A stretch of 8,870 bases of DNA from assembly GCA_003601785.1 (NCBI GenBank), contig PIYA01000027.1:1-8870 (forward strand), read 5' to 3'. The notes beneath the pieces are model-generated. The model did not search any database. It saw nothing but the letters and a program-made list of their open reading frames with translations, and had not been told where the DNA came from. Positions 1-6,628 of this stretch are shown piece after piece; within the stretch, counting starts at the first letter, position 1, and each line of letters starts with the position of its first letter. The position numbers and the translations under genes are program-made. This stretch comes from Candidatus Bathyarchaeota archaeon (GTDB lineage Archaea > Thermoproteota > Bathyarchaeia > Bathyarchaeales > Bathycorpusculaceae).

Positions 1-324
1 TAACAACGTTATCTTCCTTCTGTTCGCGTAAGACTTTGCGTGATCGCTGAATTTGCCGCCTATCAATATGGGGTTTGACAAGCCAGCATCATCTGAAGCC
101 TTATCCAAGTTTATCACGATGTTCACCCCTATCGTTCTTTTCCAGTCCTTTATCCAGACTCCTTGTGTTAAGCGTCCCTTCTGAACTATTAGGTCGAATT
201 TTCTCAGGATTCCGCTATATCCTTCAATGGTTGTCGCTTTCCTCTCAACCTTGTAGCCCTTCTTTCTGAAATACAGTGTTGCTCGTTGCATCAGATCGGA
301 CAGCTTAGTTTTTTCAGTGCTCAT
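1..324 (-). CDS. Restriction-endonuclease-fold (Mrr-like) protein, C-terminus cut off by the window edge
   Basis: The reverse strand is open from an ATG at 324 to base 1, giving the first 108 residues of a longer protein. After an N-terminal helical part (LSDLMQRATLYFRKKGY, residues 8-24) comes a pattern typical of PD-(D/E)XK nucleases: an Asp in RKFDLIV (residues 41-47), a following strand with WIKDW (57-61), and FSDHAKSYANRRKI near residues 92-105. The last resembles the conserved A..YA....I.L ending of Mrr-type domains. The usual E/Q-x-K is W-x-K here, so catalysis is uncertain. A GAGG motif at 332-335 lies 7 bases before the ATG and supports this start. It is divergent from the zinc-ribbon gene at 388. 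The family call rests on pattern recognition and the exact role is unknown; DNA cleavage or only DNA binding are both possible. Confidence 0.65.
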   Translation of the reverse strand, partial: MSTEKTKLSDLMQRATLYFRKKGYKVERKATTIEGYSGILRKFDLIVQKGRLTQGVWIKDWKRTIGVNIVINLDKASDDAGLSNPILIGGKFSDHAKSYANRRKITLL

Positions 325-342
325 TTGTTGTCCTCTGCGCTA

Positions 343-355
343 ACGTTATTTATGA
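343..355. promoter_or_regulatory. Possible shared TATA element between divergent genes
   Basis: The bases GTTATTTATGAC (343-354) read as a TATA-like element on the plus strand and as CATAAATAAC on the minus strand. On the plus strand it would place transcription start near 375-380, shortly before the ATG at 388. On the minus strand it would place it close to the ATG at 324, which conflicts with the GAGG motif at 332-335 being in the mRNA. Its role for the plus gene is therefore more convincing. Confidence 0.35.
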
Positions 356-387
356 CTAAGTGGAAAAGGTTTTCGGATGTTAATGCT

Positions 388-588
388 ATGACAGCCTTCG
401 TGATCGTTGAGTGCCAAAAATGCGGCGGCTTGTCTGTGGCTGAGATAGGACAGAAGACTAAGATGTGTCCATATTGTGGAACGAGGATTCGTTTAGATAA
501 GGCTAAACGTTTAGCTTCCGCCAGCAACGCTCGTGAGGCGTCAATAATTCTTAGAAAGCTAAAAGAGAAGGCCGCTGAAAAACGTTAA
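388..588 (+). CDS. Small zinc-ribbon protein, DUF1922-like
   Basis: This 66-residue protein has two CxxC knuckles (C9/C12 in VECQKCGG and C27/C30 in KMCPYCGTRI), so it should bind one zinc ion. A charged helical tail follows (SNAREASIILRKLKEKAAEKR). The layout of a short zinc ribbon, then an R-L-A-S-A segment and a helix with E-A-S, resembles the small archaeal DUF1922 family, known from a Methanothermobacter protein of unknown function. The start at 388 was chosen because the ribbon begins right after it. An in-frame ATG at 352 would add 12 residues and lies inside the TATA-like element. The gene converges on cbiO with only two bases between the stop codons. No function can be assigned; nucleic-acid or protein binding is the general expectation for zinc ribbons. 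Confidence 0.7.
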   Translation: MTAFVIVECQKCGGLSVAEIGQKTKMCPYCGTRIRLDKAKRLASASNAREASIILRKLKEKAAEKR

Positions 589-590
589 AA
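576..590 (-). terminator. T-tract terminator candidate after cbiO
   Basis: Directly after the cbiO stop codon the minus strand reads TTTT, AACG, TTTTT (590 to 578). Archaeal RNA polymerase stops at such T-tracts without needing a hairpin. The tract lies inside the 3' end of the convergent zinc-ribbon gene. Confidence 0.35.
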
Positions 591-1436
591 TTACGTGGTT
601 GTTTTAGCTTTCTTAGTCAACAGCAATTTTAAAAGTTCATCTTCTGCTTCCTCGATGGTTTTTGTGATTTCGATGGGAACCCCCTCACGTTTAAGCTTGT
701 TCAAGAGACTTATCACCGGAGGCGGATGAAGATTTGCCTTTTCAAAGATTTCCGGGTGTTTAAAAAGATCTGACGGTGTTCCCTTGAATATTATAGCTCT
801 CTCTGATATGACGTAAACCGTGTCCGCAATAAGGGGTAAAATATCCACTTCATGGGTTGTGATGACCAGGGCCATACCCTTCTCTTTGTTAAGCTTGTTC
901 AGAAAGACTATTGTTTCAATTTTAGCCTTTGGATCAAGCCCCGTCAGCGCCTCGTCTAAAATTAAGAGTTTGGGATGGGTTACAACTGCTCCTGCGATGG
1001 CTACCTTTTTCTTTTCTCCTCCGCTCAGATAGTGTGGAACCTTGTTTGCGAGATGTTGAAGATTCATTTCTTCTATGATGTCGTTCACCATTTTTTTGAC
1101 TTCTTCTGGTGGGTGTCCGTAATTTATGGGAGAAAAGGCTATGTCGTCCCAAACGGTGGGTCCGATTATCTGTTCATCCACATCTTGGAAGACCATGGCT
1201 ACCTTTCCATGCAGAGAGGTTTTGGATGGTGGTTCTCCGAAAACCAAGACTTCTCCCTCTGTTGGACGGAGGATTCCTACGATGTGCAGCAGTAACGTAG
1301 TTTTTCCAGAACCGTTCGGCCCCAGCACTGCAACTCTTTCTCCTTTATGAATGGTCATTGAAAGTCCGCAGATCTGCACTTCTGTGGCGTCTGGATATTG
1401 ATGTTTTATACAGTTCACCCTAACTATTTCACTCAT
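591..1436 (-). CDS. cbiO: Cobalt/nickel ECF transporter ATP-binding subunit (CbiO / EcfA type)
   Basis: This is the ATPase that drives metal uptake by a CbiMQO-type energy-coupling-factor transporter on the inner face of the membrane. The 281-residue protein has all ABC motifs in order: Walker A GPNGSGKT (39-46), Q-loop FQD (83-85) followed by the DEQIIGPTVWDDIAF segment typical of EcfA/CbiO, signature LSGGE (137-141), Walker B LLILDE (157-162), the D-loop GLD, and the switch His195 in TTHE. A C-terminal segment of about 50 residues after the ATPase core fits CbiO proteins. The ATG at 1436 was chosen because it overlaps the cbiQ stop in an ATGA, typical of translational coupling. The open frame extends further upstream, but only inside cbiQ. 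Cobalt versus nickel cannot be told from this subunit. Confidence 0.93.
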   Translation of the reverse strand: MSEIVRVNCIKHQYPDATEVQICGLSMTIHKGERVAVLGPNGSGKTTLLLHIVGILRPTEGEVLVFGEPPSKTSLHGKVAMVFQDVDEQIIGPTVWDDIAFSPINYGHPPEEVKKMVNDIIEEMNLQHLANKVPHYLSGGEKKKVAIAGAVVTHPKLLILDEALTGLDPKAKIETIVFLNKLNKEKGMALVITTHEVDILPLIADTVYVISERAIIFKGTPSDLFKHPEIFEKANLHPPPVISLLNKLKREGVPIEITKTIEEAEDELLKLLLTKKAKTTT

Positions 1437-2116
1437 GGAAACACCCCTGAACCCCCGTGCAGCCAGTAAAAAATAGCTATGATGAGGAAACATAAAAACA
1501 TCGAAACAGGTGTGAAATCGTGAATGTTCACTCTCATCCATCCTCCAGGACGGCATGAAATTATTCCGTTGTAACCGCGTACTCTCATCGCGTAATACGT
1601 GTCTTGGCTGATGTCGATAAAAGTTATGAAAAGAGAGCCTATGAAATGTGAGATGTTTCGAATAGTTCTTTTTAAACCACCAGCCAACCCGCCTCGAACC
1701 TTTAAAGTTGTGAACCTTTTGTCGGCTTGCTCTATGAATATGAAGAAGAAGCGATATGTGAGAAAGGCGATGTTTCCAAGAGTTTTTGAAACTCTGCTTA
1801 ATATGGAGAATATCTGCGGATACGGAGTTGTGTTTATGAAAAGAAGCATTATTAACGCGGCGTCAACGGCTTTAAACACGGTTATTACGGGTAAGATAAG
1901 CGAGTATTGAATCTGACTTAAGGCAAAAAACGTTGCGAAGAAAGCTGGATAAAGCGCCCAGCGGAGTATTCTAATCAAAGGGAGTTTGGAAAATGTTACA
2001 TAAAGCAATATCAAAGCAAAGTAGGCAAGCAAGGCTAAAACAGAATTTGTTGTAATCACCAAGAGAATCAGCGCGGCTGTAACCAGAAATTTTGTTATAA
2101 CAGATGCGTTATGCAT
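1433..2116 (-). CDS. cbiQ: ECF transporter transmembrane subunit (CbiQ / EcfT type), 5' end possibly frameshifted
   Basis: This hydrophobic protein is the membrane scaffold that links the ATPase to the substrate-binding CbiM subunit. Several long membrane segments are visible (about residues 7-40, 52-66, 72-95, 113-130, 203-220). The two coupling-helix motifs that dock into the ATPases appear as VRG at 140-142 and 179-181, where the family usually has ARG. From the ATG at 2116 the protein has 227 residues, but it seems to lack the usual N-terminal leader before the H-x-x-x-x-K region. That leader is present in the DNA: a start at 2183, three bases after the cbiM stop, gives MVVMLTGHDLSC and then a TGA at 2147-2145. 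Removing one T near 2150 joins it to VDYYANNIQSSMHNAS in the cbiQ frame. The true product may therefore begin at 2183 with a sequencing or natural one-base insertion. If not, a truncated form starts at 2116. Confidence 0.88.
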   Translation of the reverse strand: MHNASVITKFLVTAALILLVITTNSVLALLAYFALILLYVTFSKLPLIRILRWALYPAFFATFFALSQIQYSLILPVITVFKAVDAALIMLLFINTTPYPQIFSILSRVSKTLGNIAFLTYRFFFIFIEQADKRFTTLKVRGGLAGGLKRTIRNISHFIGSLFITFIDISQDTYYAMRVRGYNGIISCRPGGWMRVNIHDFTPVSMFLCFLIIAIFYWLHGGSGVFP

Positions 2117-2186
2117 GGAGCTTTGAATGTTGTTGGCGTAGTAATCAACAAGATAAATCGTGGCCAGTCAGCATCACCACCATTTT

Positions 2187-2825
2187 TCACCCAAAGAGTT
2201 CCGGTCTAACCTTCCTGATGTACGCCAAAATAAAGGCTGTGATGACCGCTTCCACCACGGCTCCAGGTAAAGCGAAAGTAAGTGTCAAGATGGTGAAAGT
2301 GTTGAGGTTTATATTTTTTCCGCCGTGAAACGGGATTGATTCTATTCCGGAGGCTGCAACCAATCCGATTACTAGAAAAGCTGAAAGAGTTAAGGCTATC
2401 CATGTGGAAACTCCGGCGGCTACAGGAGTTTTTTCCTTATCTTTGATTACCACTTTTTTAAAGACACGGTATAAGTAGAAACCTGCTAAGGCTTCAAACC
2501 ACGTTACAAGGGTGTTTAACCCAACTATCGTCACGCCTCCGTGCCCGAAGGAAGCCAAAATGCCATTGACCACGAAGCACGCTATCAGAGACCACCATGG
2601 TCCGAGGATTATGCCCGCTAAAGCGGTTAAGTTGATGTGGTAAGGAACGCCTAAAGGAATGGACATCGCTACAAGCATCATGGCAGCCACCGCCGCCGTC
2701 CAAACAGCCTTCCTTGTGTCTTTACCGACTTTTATGACTGCGAAAAGTAGGAAAAGAGCAGCCAACGCATAACCTAAAACCCACAACCATATGGGAAGAA
2801 CGCCGTCTGGAATGTGTATGTGCAT
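2187..2825 (-). CDS. cbiM: Cobalt/nickel ECF transporter substrate-capture subunit (CbiM / NikM type)
   Basis: This is the metal-binding membrane subunit of the transporter. The start was set at the ATG giving MHIHIPDGVLP because in this family the metal is held by the free N-terminal Met1-His2 region together with an inner His. Here the inner His is His63 in PYHINLT. The open frame extends nine codons further upstream, but that extension would bury the metal site. The protein has 212 residues with about six to seven membrane segments. Other family patterns are GHGGVTIVGLN and the C-terminal PGAVVEAVITAFILAYIRKVRPE. It is the first gene of cbiM-cbiQ-cbiO. No CbiN-like small membrane protein is seen, although many cobalt systems have one. 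The likely substrate is Co2+ or Ni2+, for cobamide or nickel-enzyme synthesis. Confidence 0.93.
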   Translation of the reverse strand: MHIHIPDGVLPIWLWVLGYALAALFLLFAVIKVGKDTRKAVWTAAVAAMMLVAMSIPLGVPYHINLTALAGIILGPWWSLIACFVVNGILASFGHGGVTIVGLNTLVTWFEALAGFYLYRVFKKVVIKDKEKTPVAAGVSTWIALTLSAFLVIGLVAASGIESIPFHGGKNINLNTFTILTLTFALPGAVVEAVITAFILAYIRKVRPELFG

Positions 2826-2850
2826 ACAAACTATTGGGAATCTACATACC

Positions 2851-2871
2851 ACAATATTAACCTTTAGGTTA
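2851..2871 (-). promoter_or_regulatory. cbiM: cbiM promoter with a small overlapping dyad
   Basis: On the minus strand TTAATATT (about 2860 to 2853) lies some 28-35 bases before the cbiM ATG, a fitting TATA position for a very short leader. A dyad, TAACC-TTTA-GGTTA (2858-2871), covers the B-recognition region just upstream. A protein bound there could block TBP/TFB loading, for example in answer to metal levels. A 5-bp stem alone is not statistically striking. Confidence 0.35.
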
Positions 2872-2876
2872 GAGTC

Positions 2877-3818
2877 TTAACTTTCGAGTTCGTGAAGCAT
2901 CTGGCAAGCCTTGCAAATTTCTTGGGTTGTTGGTTCTCCACACTCTAGGCATTCCTTTAACGCTTCTTTTTCCGAGCTTTCCTTTAAGGCTTGTCTGATT
3001 CTTTCAGCTGAGTTGAAAATCGTGAATTTCACTCCAGAGTGTTTCTGTTCCATCCTGTTTAGGAAAACGCGTATGTCGTTTCTTAGGGCTTCTGAGGAGT
3101 ATGGGCATGGTTTGTCTTGAAACCTTATCTTTTTAACGTAAGCATACAATGTCGTTTCTTTTTCGGGAATTTCACAGAAAGGCTTTATCCTTCGCACAAG
3201 TTTTGGATGGCTTTCATCTGTTTTGGGTTTTTCCCTTGCTATGCGTAGGATGTCCCCGTGGAGAATGTTTAAGAGAATCGTCTGTGTTTCATCGTCTAAC
3301 GTATGGGCTGTTGCAAGCTTATCAGCGTTAACTTTTCTCGCGATGATGTTCAAGGCTTTTCTACGGAGGACACCACAATACGCGCAAGGTGTCAAATCGC
3401 TTTTTCCCCTTGTTTTCAGCCGTTTTACTATCTCGTCTAACGTGTAGCCATAAATTTCTTTGAAGGAAATCACGTGATGTTCTATTGAGAGTTTTTCACA
3501 GTTTTCCGCCGCTATTTTCAAAGCTTCATCTCTGTATCCTTCTATTCCTTCGTCAACTGAAACCGCTACAATCGACGCTTTAGGATAATCCTCTTCTATT
3601 TTGCCTAATATATGAAGTAAGCTGAGACTGTCTTTTCCACCCGAAACAGCGACGGCAATTCTATCGTTGTATTCTAACATTCCATATTTCGCAATAGTTG
3701 CTCTAACCTTGTTTTCGATGGATCGTGCAAAACATTTTCTGCACAACTTCTCTCCAGAGTACGGTCTGAAAAAGAAGGCTTCCCTGCGTTTACAGAGGCT
3801 ACACATGGCAGTATCCAT
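2877..3818 (-). CDS. ttuA: tRNA 2-thiolation enzyme, TtuA/NcsA (CTU1) family
   Basis: This family adenylates a uridine in tRNA and replaces its C2 oxygen with sulfur, using a small ubiquitin-like sulfur carrier and a [4Fe-4S] cluster. The 313-residue protein has every hallmark in order: an N-terminal zinc ribbon (C6/C9 and C26/C29), the PP-loop SGGKDS (59-64), cluster cysteines C145/C148 in PCAYCG plus C238 in DKPCPYS, the AHTLDDETQT segment (171-180), and a C-terminal zinc ribbon (C290/C293 and C302/C305). Position 34 (NcsA) or position 54 (TtuA) as the target uridine cannot be decided from sequence. The ATG at 3818 is preceded by GTGAG five bases upstream; a TTG one codon earlier and an ATG at 3803 are alternatives. 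It lies 51 bases upstream of cbiM on the same strand and is divergent from the nucleotidyltransferase gene. Confidence 0.93.
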   Translation of the reverse strand: MDTAMCSLCKRREAFFFRPYSGEKLCRKCFARSIENKVRATIAKYGMLEYNDRIAVAVSGGKDSLSLLHILGKIEEDYPKASIVAVSVDEGIEGYRDEALKIAAENCEKLSIEHHVISFKEIYGYTLDEIVKRLKTRGKSDLTPCAYCGVLRRKALNIIARKVNADKLATAHTLDDETQTILLNILHGDILRIAREKPKTDESHPKLVRRIKPFCEIPEKETTLYAYVKKIRFQDKPCPYSSEALRNDIRVFLNRMEQKHSGVKFTIFNSAERIRQALKESSEKEALKECLECGEPTTQEICKACQMLHELES

Positions 3819-3849
3819 CAAATCTCACTTTAACGATATGCTGTGAAAC

Positions 3850-3863
3850 TACTAAATAAATAG
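3850..3863. promoter_or_regulatory. Shared bidirectional TATA element
   Basis: ACTAAATAAATAGT (3851-3864 region) reads as a TATA box on both strands. To the left it would start transcription near 3828, ten bases before the thiolase ATG. To the right it would start near 3883, about 16 bases before the ATG at 3899, keeping the GAGGA motif at 3888-3892 in the mRNA. No other TATA-like stretch in the 80-base gap fits both genes as well. Confidence 0.45.
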
Positions 3864-3898
3864 TGAAGATACAATAGTCTTTTGAAAGAGGAAACGTT

Positions 3899-4609
3899 AT
3901 GACGAAGAAGCCTTTGAAGCGTTTGGAATACAGAGAAGTCTTTTACGATGCTAAACATTGGAATTTGCTGAATAATCTCAGAGCCAAAGCGATACGTGTA
4001 ATGGAGGCTTTAGAGAAGTTCCGTTTAGAAGCCATAGTGCACGGTAGCATTGCAAGAGGGGACGTGACAGAGAAGAGTGACATAGACATATTCATTCCAC
4101 ATCAGCCGTCCTCTTTCATTGTGGAAACGGCTTTGGAGCAAGCTGGAATTCCGATAAAAAGACGTCTGGTTGTGCAAGCCACACCAACCTACGCCATGAA
4201 AGCTTACATTGAGTTGGGTGAGAATACAAGCGTTTCTTTTTCCTTAATGAAAATGCGTAGGGTTGAAATGGAGTTTTACAGGTTCGGTGGTGAGGCGACG
4301 CTTAAGGATTTAAAGGAAGGATTACGCGTGGCTGGAGTGGACAAACGATTGATGCTAATTGAACCAACAAAGGAAGGACATAAGGAAAGTACAATCATCG
4401 GATGTGAGGAATACGTTGCCAAAAAACTTAAAATATCCGTTGAAACAGTGTTAGACCGCGTCCACGCTCTTCTGAGAAGAGACGAAGTTGGCAGAACGGG
4501 TGTTTTCATAGAAAAGGAATTGTCCGACGACGAGACCTTTGAGAAGGCTTTAAAGAAGATTGCTGAACAAAACCCGGCTGTTCGCAGAAGACTGACAAGT
4601 CTTTCTTAA
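3899..4609 (+). CDS. Nucleotidyltransferase-domain protein (Pol beta-like fold)
   Basis: The 236-residue protein carries the nucleotidyltransferase signature: HGSIARG (residues 48-54) followed by SDIDIF (60-65), giving the G-S motif and the first two metal-binding aspartates (D61, D63). The N-terminal half therefore forms a minimal nucleotidyltransferase core. The remainder (about 120-236) is rich in basic and charged residues and resembles the archaeal group of predicted nucleotidyltransferases without known substrate. The third acidic residue cannot be placed with confidence. A GAGGA motif at 3888-3892, six bases before the ATG, supports the start. The gene shares its promoter region with the tRNA thiolase and ends six bases before the TBP stop codon on the other strand. 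A role in RNA or protein nucleotidylation is possible but not shown. Confidence 0.85.
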   Translation: MTKKPLKRLEYREVFYDAKHWNLLNNLRAKAIRVMEALEKFRLEAIVHGSIARGDVTEKSDIDIFIPHQPSSFIVETALEQAGIPIKRRLVVQATPTYAMKAYIELGENTSVSFSLMKMRRVEMEFYRFGGEATLKDLKEGLRVAGVDKRLMLIEPTKEGHKESTIIGCEEYVAKKLKISVETVLDRVHALLRRDEVGRTGVFIEKELSDDETFEKALKKIAEQNPAVRRRLTSLS

Positions 4610-4614
4610 AACTA

Positions 4615-5181
4615 CTATTCGGGATAAATTAAAAGCTGATTTTCCTCCAGAATTTTTTTAAGCTTTTCGACGGCTTCGTAGACTTCTTTTTCCTTCTTCG
4701 CCCCTACACACACCAGTTTTCCAGCCGAAAATATCAGGAAAACAACTTTCGGTTCGTTCATTCTATAAACAGCTCCGGGAAACTGTTCGGGTTCGTACAT
4801 CACTCTTTCAAGCTTGTAAACAACGTTTTCTAAGTCTATTTCTCCGCCTAGGCTTGCGGAAGCAACTATGTTTTGAATTTGGACAACCGGTTTGTTGCTG
4901 ATGGGTATCCCGTGTTTTCTCAACTCTTTCACAACCTTGTTCACGGCTTTGTTTGCGTCTTTCTCTGATTTGGCTCCTGTGCAAACCATCTTTCCTGTTT
5001 CAAAAATTAGGGTAGCTGTTTTAGGCTTTTTAAGTCTGAAAACTAATCCTGGAAAAACGCTTGGGCGGTATTCAGTGTTTGGAAACTTCGCCACTATCTT
5101 TTTCAGGTCGACTGTTTGATCAAGAGATGCGGATGCCACTATGTTTTCAATGTGCACTGAGGGTTTTCTACCTGTCCACAT
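4615..5181 (-). CDS. tbp: TATA-box-binding protein (TBP)
   Basis: TBP binds promoter TATA boxes, bends the DNA and recruits TFB and RNA polymerase. The 188-residue protein is the classic tandem repeat: repeat 1 about 8-93, repeat 2 about 99-183, each with an IVASASL strand, an FPG loop and an LIF..GK.VC.GAK strand. The four DNA-intercalating phenylalanines are visible as F43 and F60 in repeat 1 and F134 and F151 in repeat 2. It has no N-terminal domain, as expected in archaea, and ends shortly after repeat 2 without an acidic tail. The ATG at 5181 lies about 30 bases after a clear TATA box. The gene is tail to tail with the nucleotidyltransferase gene and downstream of pelota on the same strand. 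Whether the genome has further TBP copies cannot be seen. Confidence 0.97.
   Translation of the reverse strand: MWTGRKPSVHIENIVASASLDQTVDLKKIVAKFPNTEYRPSVFPGLVFRLKKPKTATLIFETGKMVCTGAKSEKDANKAVNKVVKELRKHGIPISNKPVVQIQNIVASASLGGEIDLENVVYKLERVMYEPEQFPGAVYRMNEPKVVFLIFSAGKLVCVGAKKEKEVYEAVEKLKKILEENQLLIYPE
4653..4659 (+). terminator. T7 tract, possible terminator for the nucleotidyltransferase transcript
   Basis: A run of seven T lies about 45 bases past the stop codon of the plus-strand gene, inside the tail of the convergent TBP gene. Archaeal transcription commonly ends at such tracts. The call rests on position only. Confidence 0.3.
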
Positions 5182-5209
5182 TTTTATCCCAAATATAGAC
5201 TTATATTCG

Positions 5210-5217
5210 CTTTATAA
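5210..5217 (-). promoter_or_regulatory. tbp: TATA box of the TBP gene
   Basis: TTATAAAG on the minus strand (5217 to 5210) is the cleanest TATA box of the left half, centred about 32 bases before the TBP ATG. This implies a leader of only a few bases. TBP would thus bind its own strong promoter, so autoregulation is possible. Confidence 0.6.
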
Positions 5218-5271
5218 CATGATAACTGTTTCTATTGTTATTTAACACTTTAAGTCGTGGTAACGTGATTT

Positions 5272-6348
5272 TTAACGTTGAGCGAACCTTAAAAGCGCTG
5301 CTACACCACCTAAAGCTAGGAGTTTCGCTCCAGCCTCGTGTCCCGTGCTCACAACAATTATCCTTCCACCTTTCCGCTCCACCTCTTTCATCAAAGCTTC
5401 TATCTGTAATCGCTTTTCATCCGATGTTTCACGGAGCATAGTGTCTGCTAAAACAAGTTTTTTAACAGCTCCCAACTCTGCGGCTTTTTTAACCTCATCG
5501 AATCCATAAGTGACGTTTTTTTCATCTTTACCCAGCCTCTTCAGTATTTCTTCTACAACCTCTGTTTCTTCCATGATTCGTAAATGTTTCATAGCCTTTG
5601 ATAAAACGCCTGAACGCATCGCCTCGTATATTCCAGCTACACCGCTGTTGTTGACGCTTTTTACATCCACAATGGATTTTGAAACGTCCGCGGCTTTGTT
5701 TTTTACGTATTTGACGAAGTCGTTTTTTATGAATCCTACACCGATTATTGCTATTGGACTTGGATTAGCTGTCCAGATTTGCCTTAAACTTTCCAACGCT
5801 TTTTTGAAGTGTTCATTCATGGCTGTGCTTCTTTTTTCAGCCTCAAGTTTCCCCGGAAGCCTCATCCTTTCTTCCACTTTCACCTTCACGCCGTACTGGG
5901 TTGTGGTGGCTATGGCGTAGCCTTCATCGTCTATGGCTGTTATTATCAACGGTTTTTCAGATGTTTCACTCGCTCTTTTCAGTCTTTCAATATGATGATT
6001 CGCCCACTCGCTTTTCACAATGGTTACGGGTGTGTTCAATGCTATGTTAATTGTGTGATGTGCACCAGTTGGAACGATTTCTGGTGCTTGACAGATTGTT
6101 CCGTGAACTCTGAGTCTGCCTAAGAGTTTGTCCCAAGAAACCTTTTCGGCTTTGACTCCTAAGAAAACGGGAACTCTTTGTCCCCGTCTCGGTCTTGCAT
6201 ATTTTTCGTCGGGTTTTATCTCCCGTGTCGTGTATGCATAAACTTCATCATTCTTGTAGATTACGTTGTATAAGTGCCACAAGTCATCCAGCGTTTCTGG
6301 AACAACCTTCACAAATCCCTTCTTCAAGTTTATCTCCAAGATTTTCAA
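5272..6348 (-). CDS. pelA: Pelota (aPelota / Dom34), ribosome rescue factor
   Basis: Archaeal pelota enters the empty A site of stalled ribosomes together with aEF1A and helps ABCE1 split them. The 358-residue protein matches the family along its full length: an N-terminal Sm-like domain (MKILEINLKKGFVKV, then DDLWHLYN), a central domain of about 130-255 with SPIAIIGVGFIKNDFVKYV, and a C-terminal eL30-like domain (VTYGFDEVKKAAELGAVKKLVLADTMLR). The usual GPGF of the central domain is GVGF here. The start was placed at TTG 6348 because it gives the canonical MKILE beginning and has AAGAGG (6358-6363) nine bases upstream. An in-frame GTG at 6366 would add six residues but lacks a leader of its own. 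TBP follows 90 bases downstream with its own TATA box. Confidence 0.95.
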   Translation of the reverse strand: MKILEINLKKGFVKVVPETLDDLWHLYNVIYKNDEVYAYTTREIKPDEKYARPRRGQRVPVFLGVKAEKVSWDKLLGRLRVHGTICQAPEIVPTGAHHTINIALNTPVTIVKSEWANHHIERLKRASETSEKPLIITAIDDEGYAIATTTQYGVKVKVEERMRLPGKLEAEKRSTAMNEHFKKALESLRQIWTANPSPIAIIGVGFIKNDFVKYVKNKAADVSKSIVDVKSVNNSGVAGIYEAMRSGVLSKAMKHLRIMEETEVVEEILKRLGKDEKNVTYGFDEVKKAAELGAVKKLVLADTMLRETSDEKRLQIEALMKEVERKGGRIIVVSTGHEAGAKLLALGGVAALLRFAQR

Positions 6349-6397
6349 AACTTCTAGCCTCTTCACATTATTGTTAAAGACTGAATAAGATTTTCCT

Positions 6398-6416
6398 CAT
6401 TAAAAAATATTATAAG
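6398..6416 (-). promoter_or_regulatory. pelA: Pelota promoter region
   Basis: The minus strand reads CTTATAAT (6416 to 6409) and then TTTTTTAAT (6406 to 6398), both acceptable TATA elements. Transcription would start near 6386 or 6375, giving a leader of about 27-38 bases that includes the AAGAGG ribosome-binding motif and supports the TTG start. Confidence 0.4.
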
Positions 6417-6572
6417 AAAAAGTGGCGATGTCTCCCGCAAACTCTCCTTTTTTCAACGATAGAGTGCGTGTCAACATCTTTTCTTCCAAAGTTTTCTACA
6501 CACTCACATCCTGGTCGATTCTGAAGGTATGAGTAAAAAGTGGTGTTCTTGCGACAAACAGAGAGGAAACGT

Positions 6573-6595
6573 TTTCTGGAAACTCTTTCCAGAAA
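6573..6595. promoter_or_regulatory. Perfect 10-bp dyad next to a TATA box, operator candidate
   Basis: TTTCTGGAAA (6573-6582) and TTTCCAGAAA (6586-6595) are exact inverted copies separated by CTC. Each arm is itself nearly symmetrical (TTTC-N2-GAAA), so the site could hold a dimer or a pair of dimers. It ends three bases before the TATA box at 6599 and so covers the TFB-recognition region. A transcription factor there could activate or block the promoter. As an RNA hairpin the function would be different, but no transcript through it is obvious. Confidence 0.5.
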
Positions 6596-6598
6596 TAG

Positions 6599-6606
6599 TT
6601 TATAAG
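6599..6606 (+). promoter_or_regulatory. Strong TATA box for the GC-rich unit
   Basis: TTTATAAG is a near-ideal archaeal TATA box. A start about 25-27 bases downstream of its centre falls at 6628-6632, exactly at the ATG at 6631. This promoter has no other gene to serve on the plus strand. Confidence 0.5.
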
Positions 6607-6628
6607 TACCTATTAGTTAGTTATGTAT

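Noticed and set aside
75..1350. Several plus-strand open frames opposite the nuclease-fold and cbiO genes.
   Set aside because: They lie antisense to well-supported genes, have no recognisable domains and no promoters.
6410..6617. Minus-strand frame of about 68 codons with several cysteines (…GCECVENFGRKD…EKRRVCGRH…) upstream of pelota.
   Set aside because: It has no ATG, GTG or TTG start, overlaps the dyad and TATA box of the GC-rich unit, and matches no family I recognise; an open frame of this length can occur by chance.
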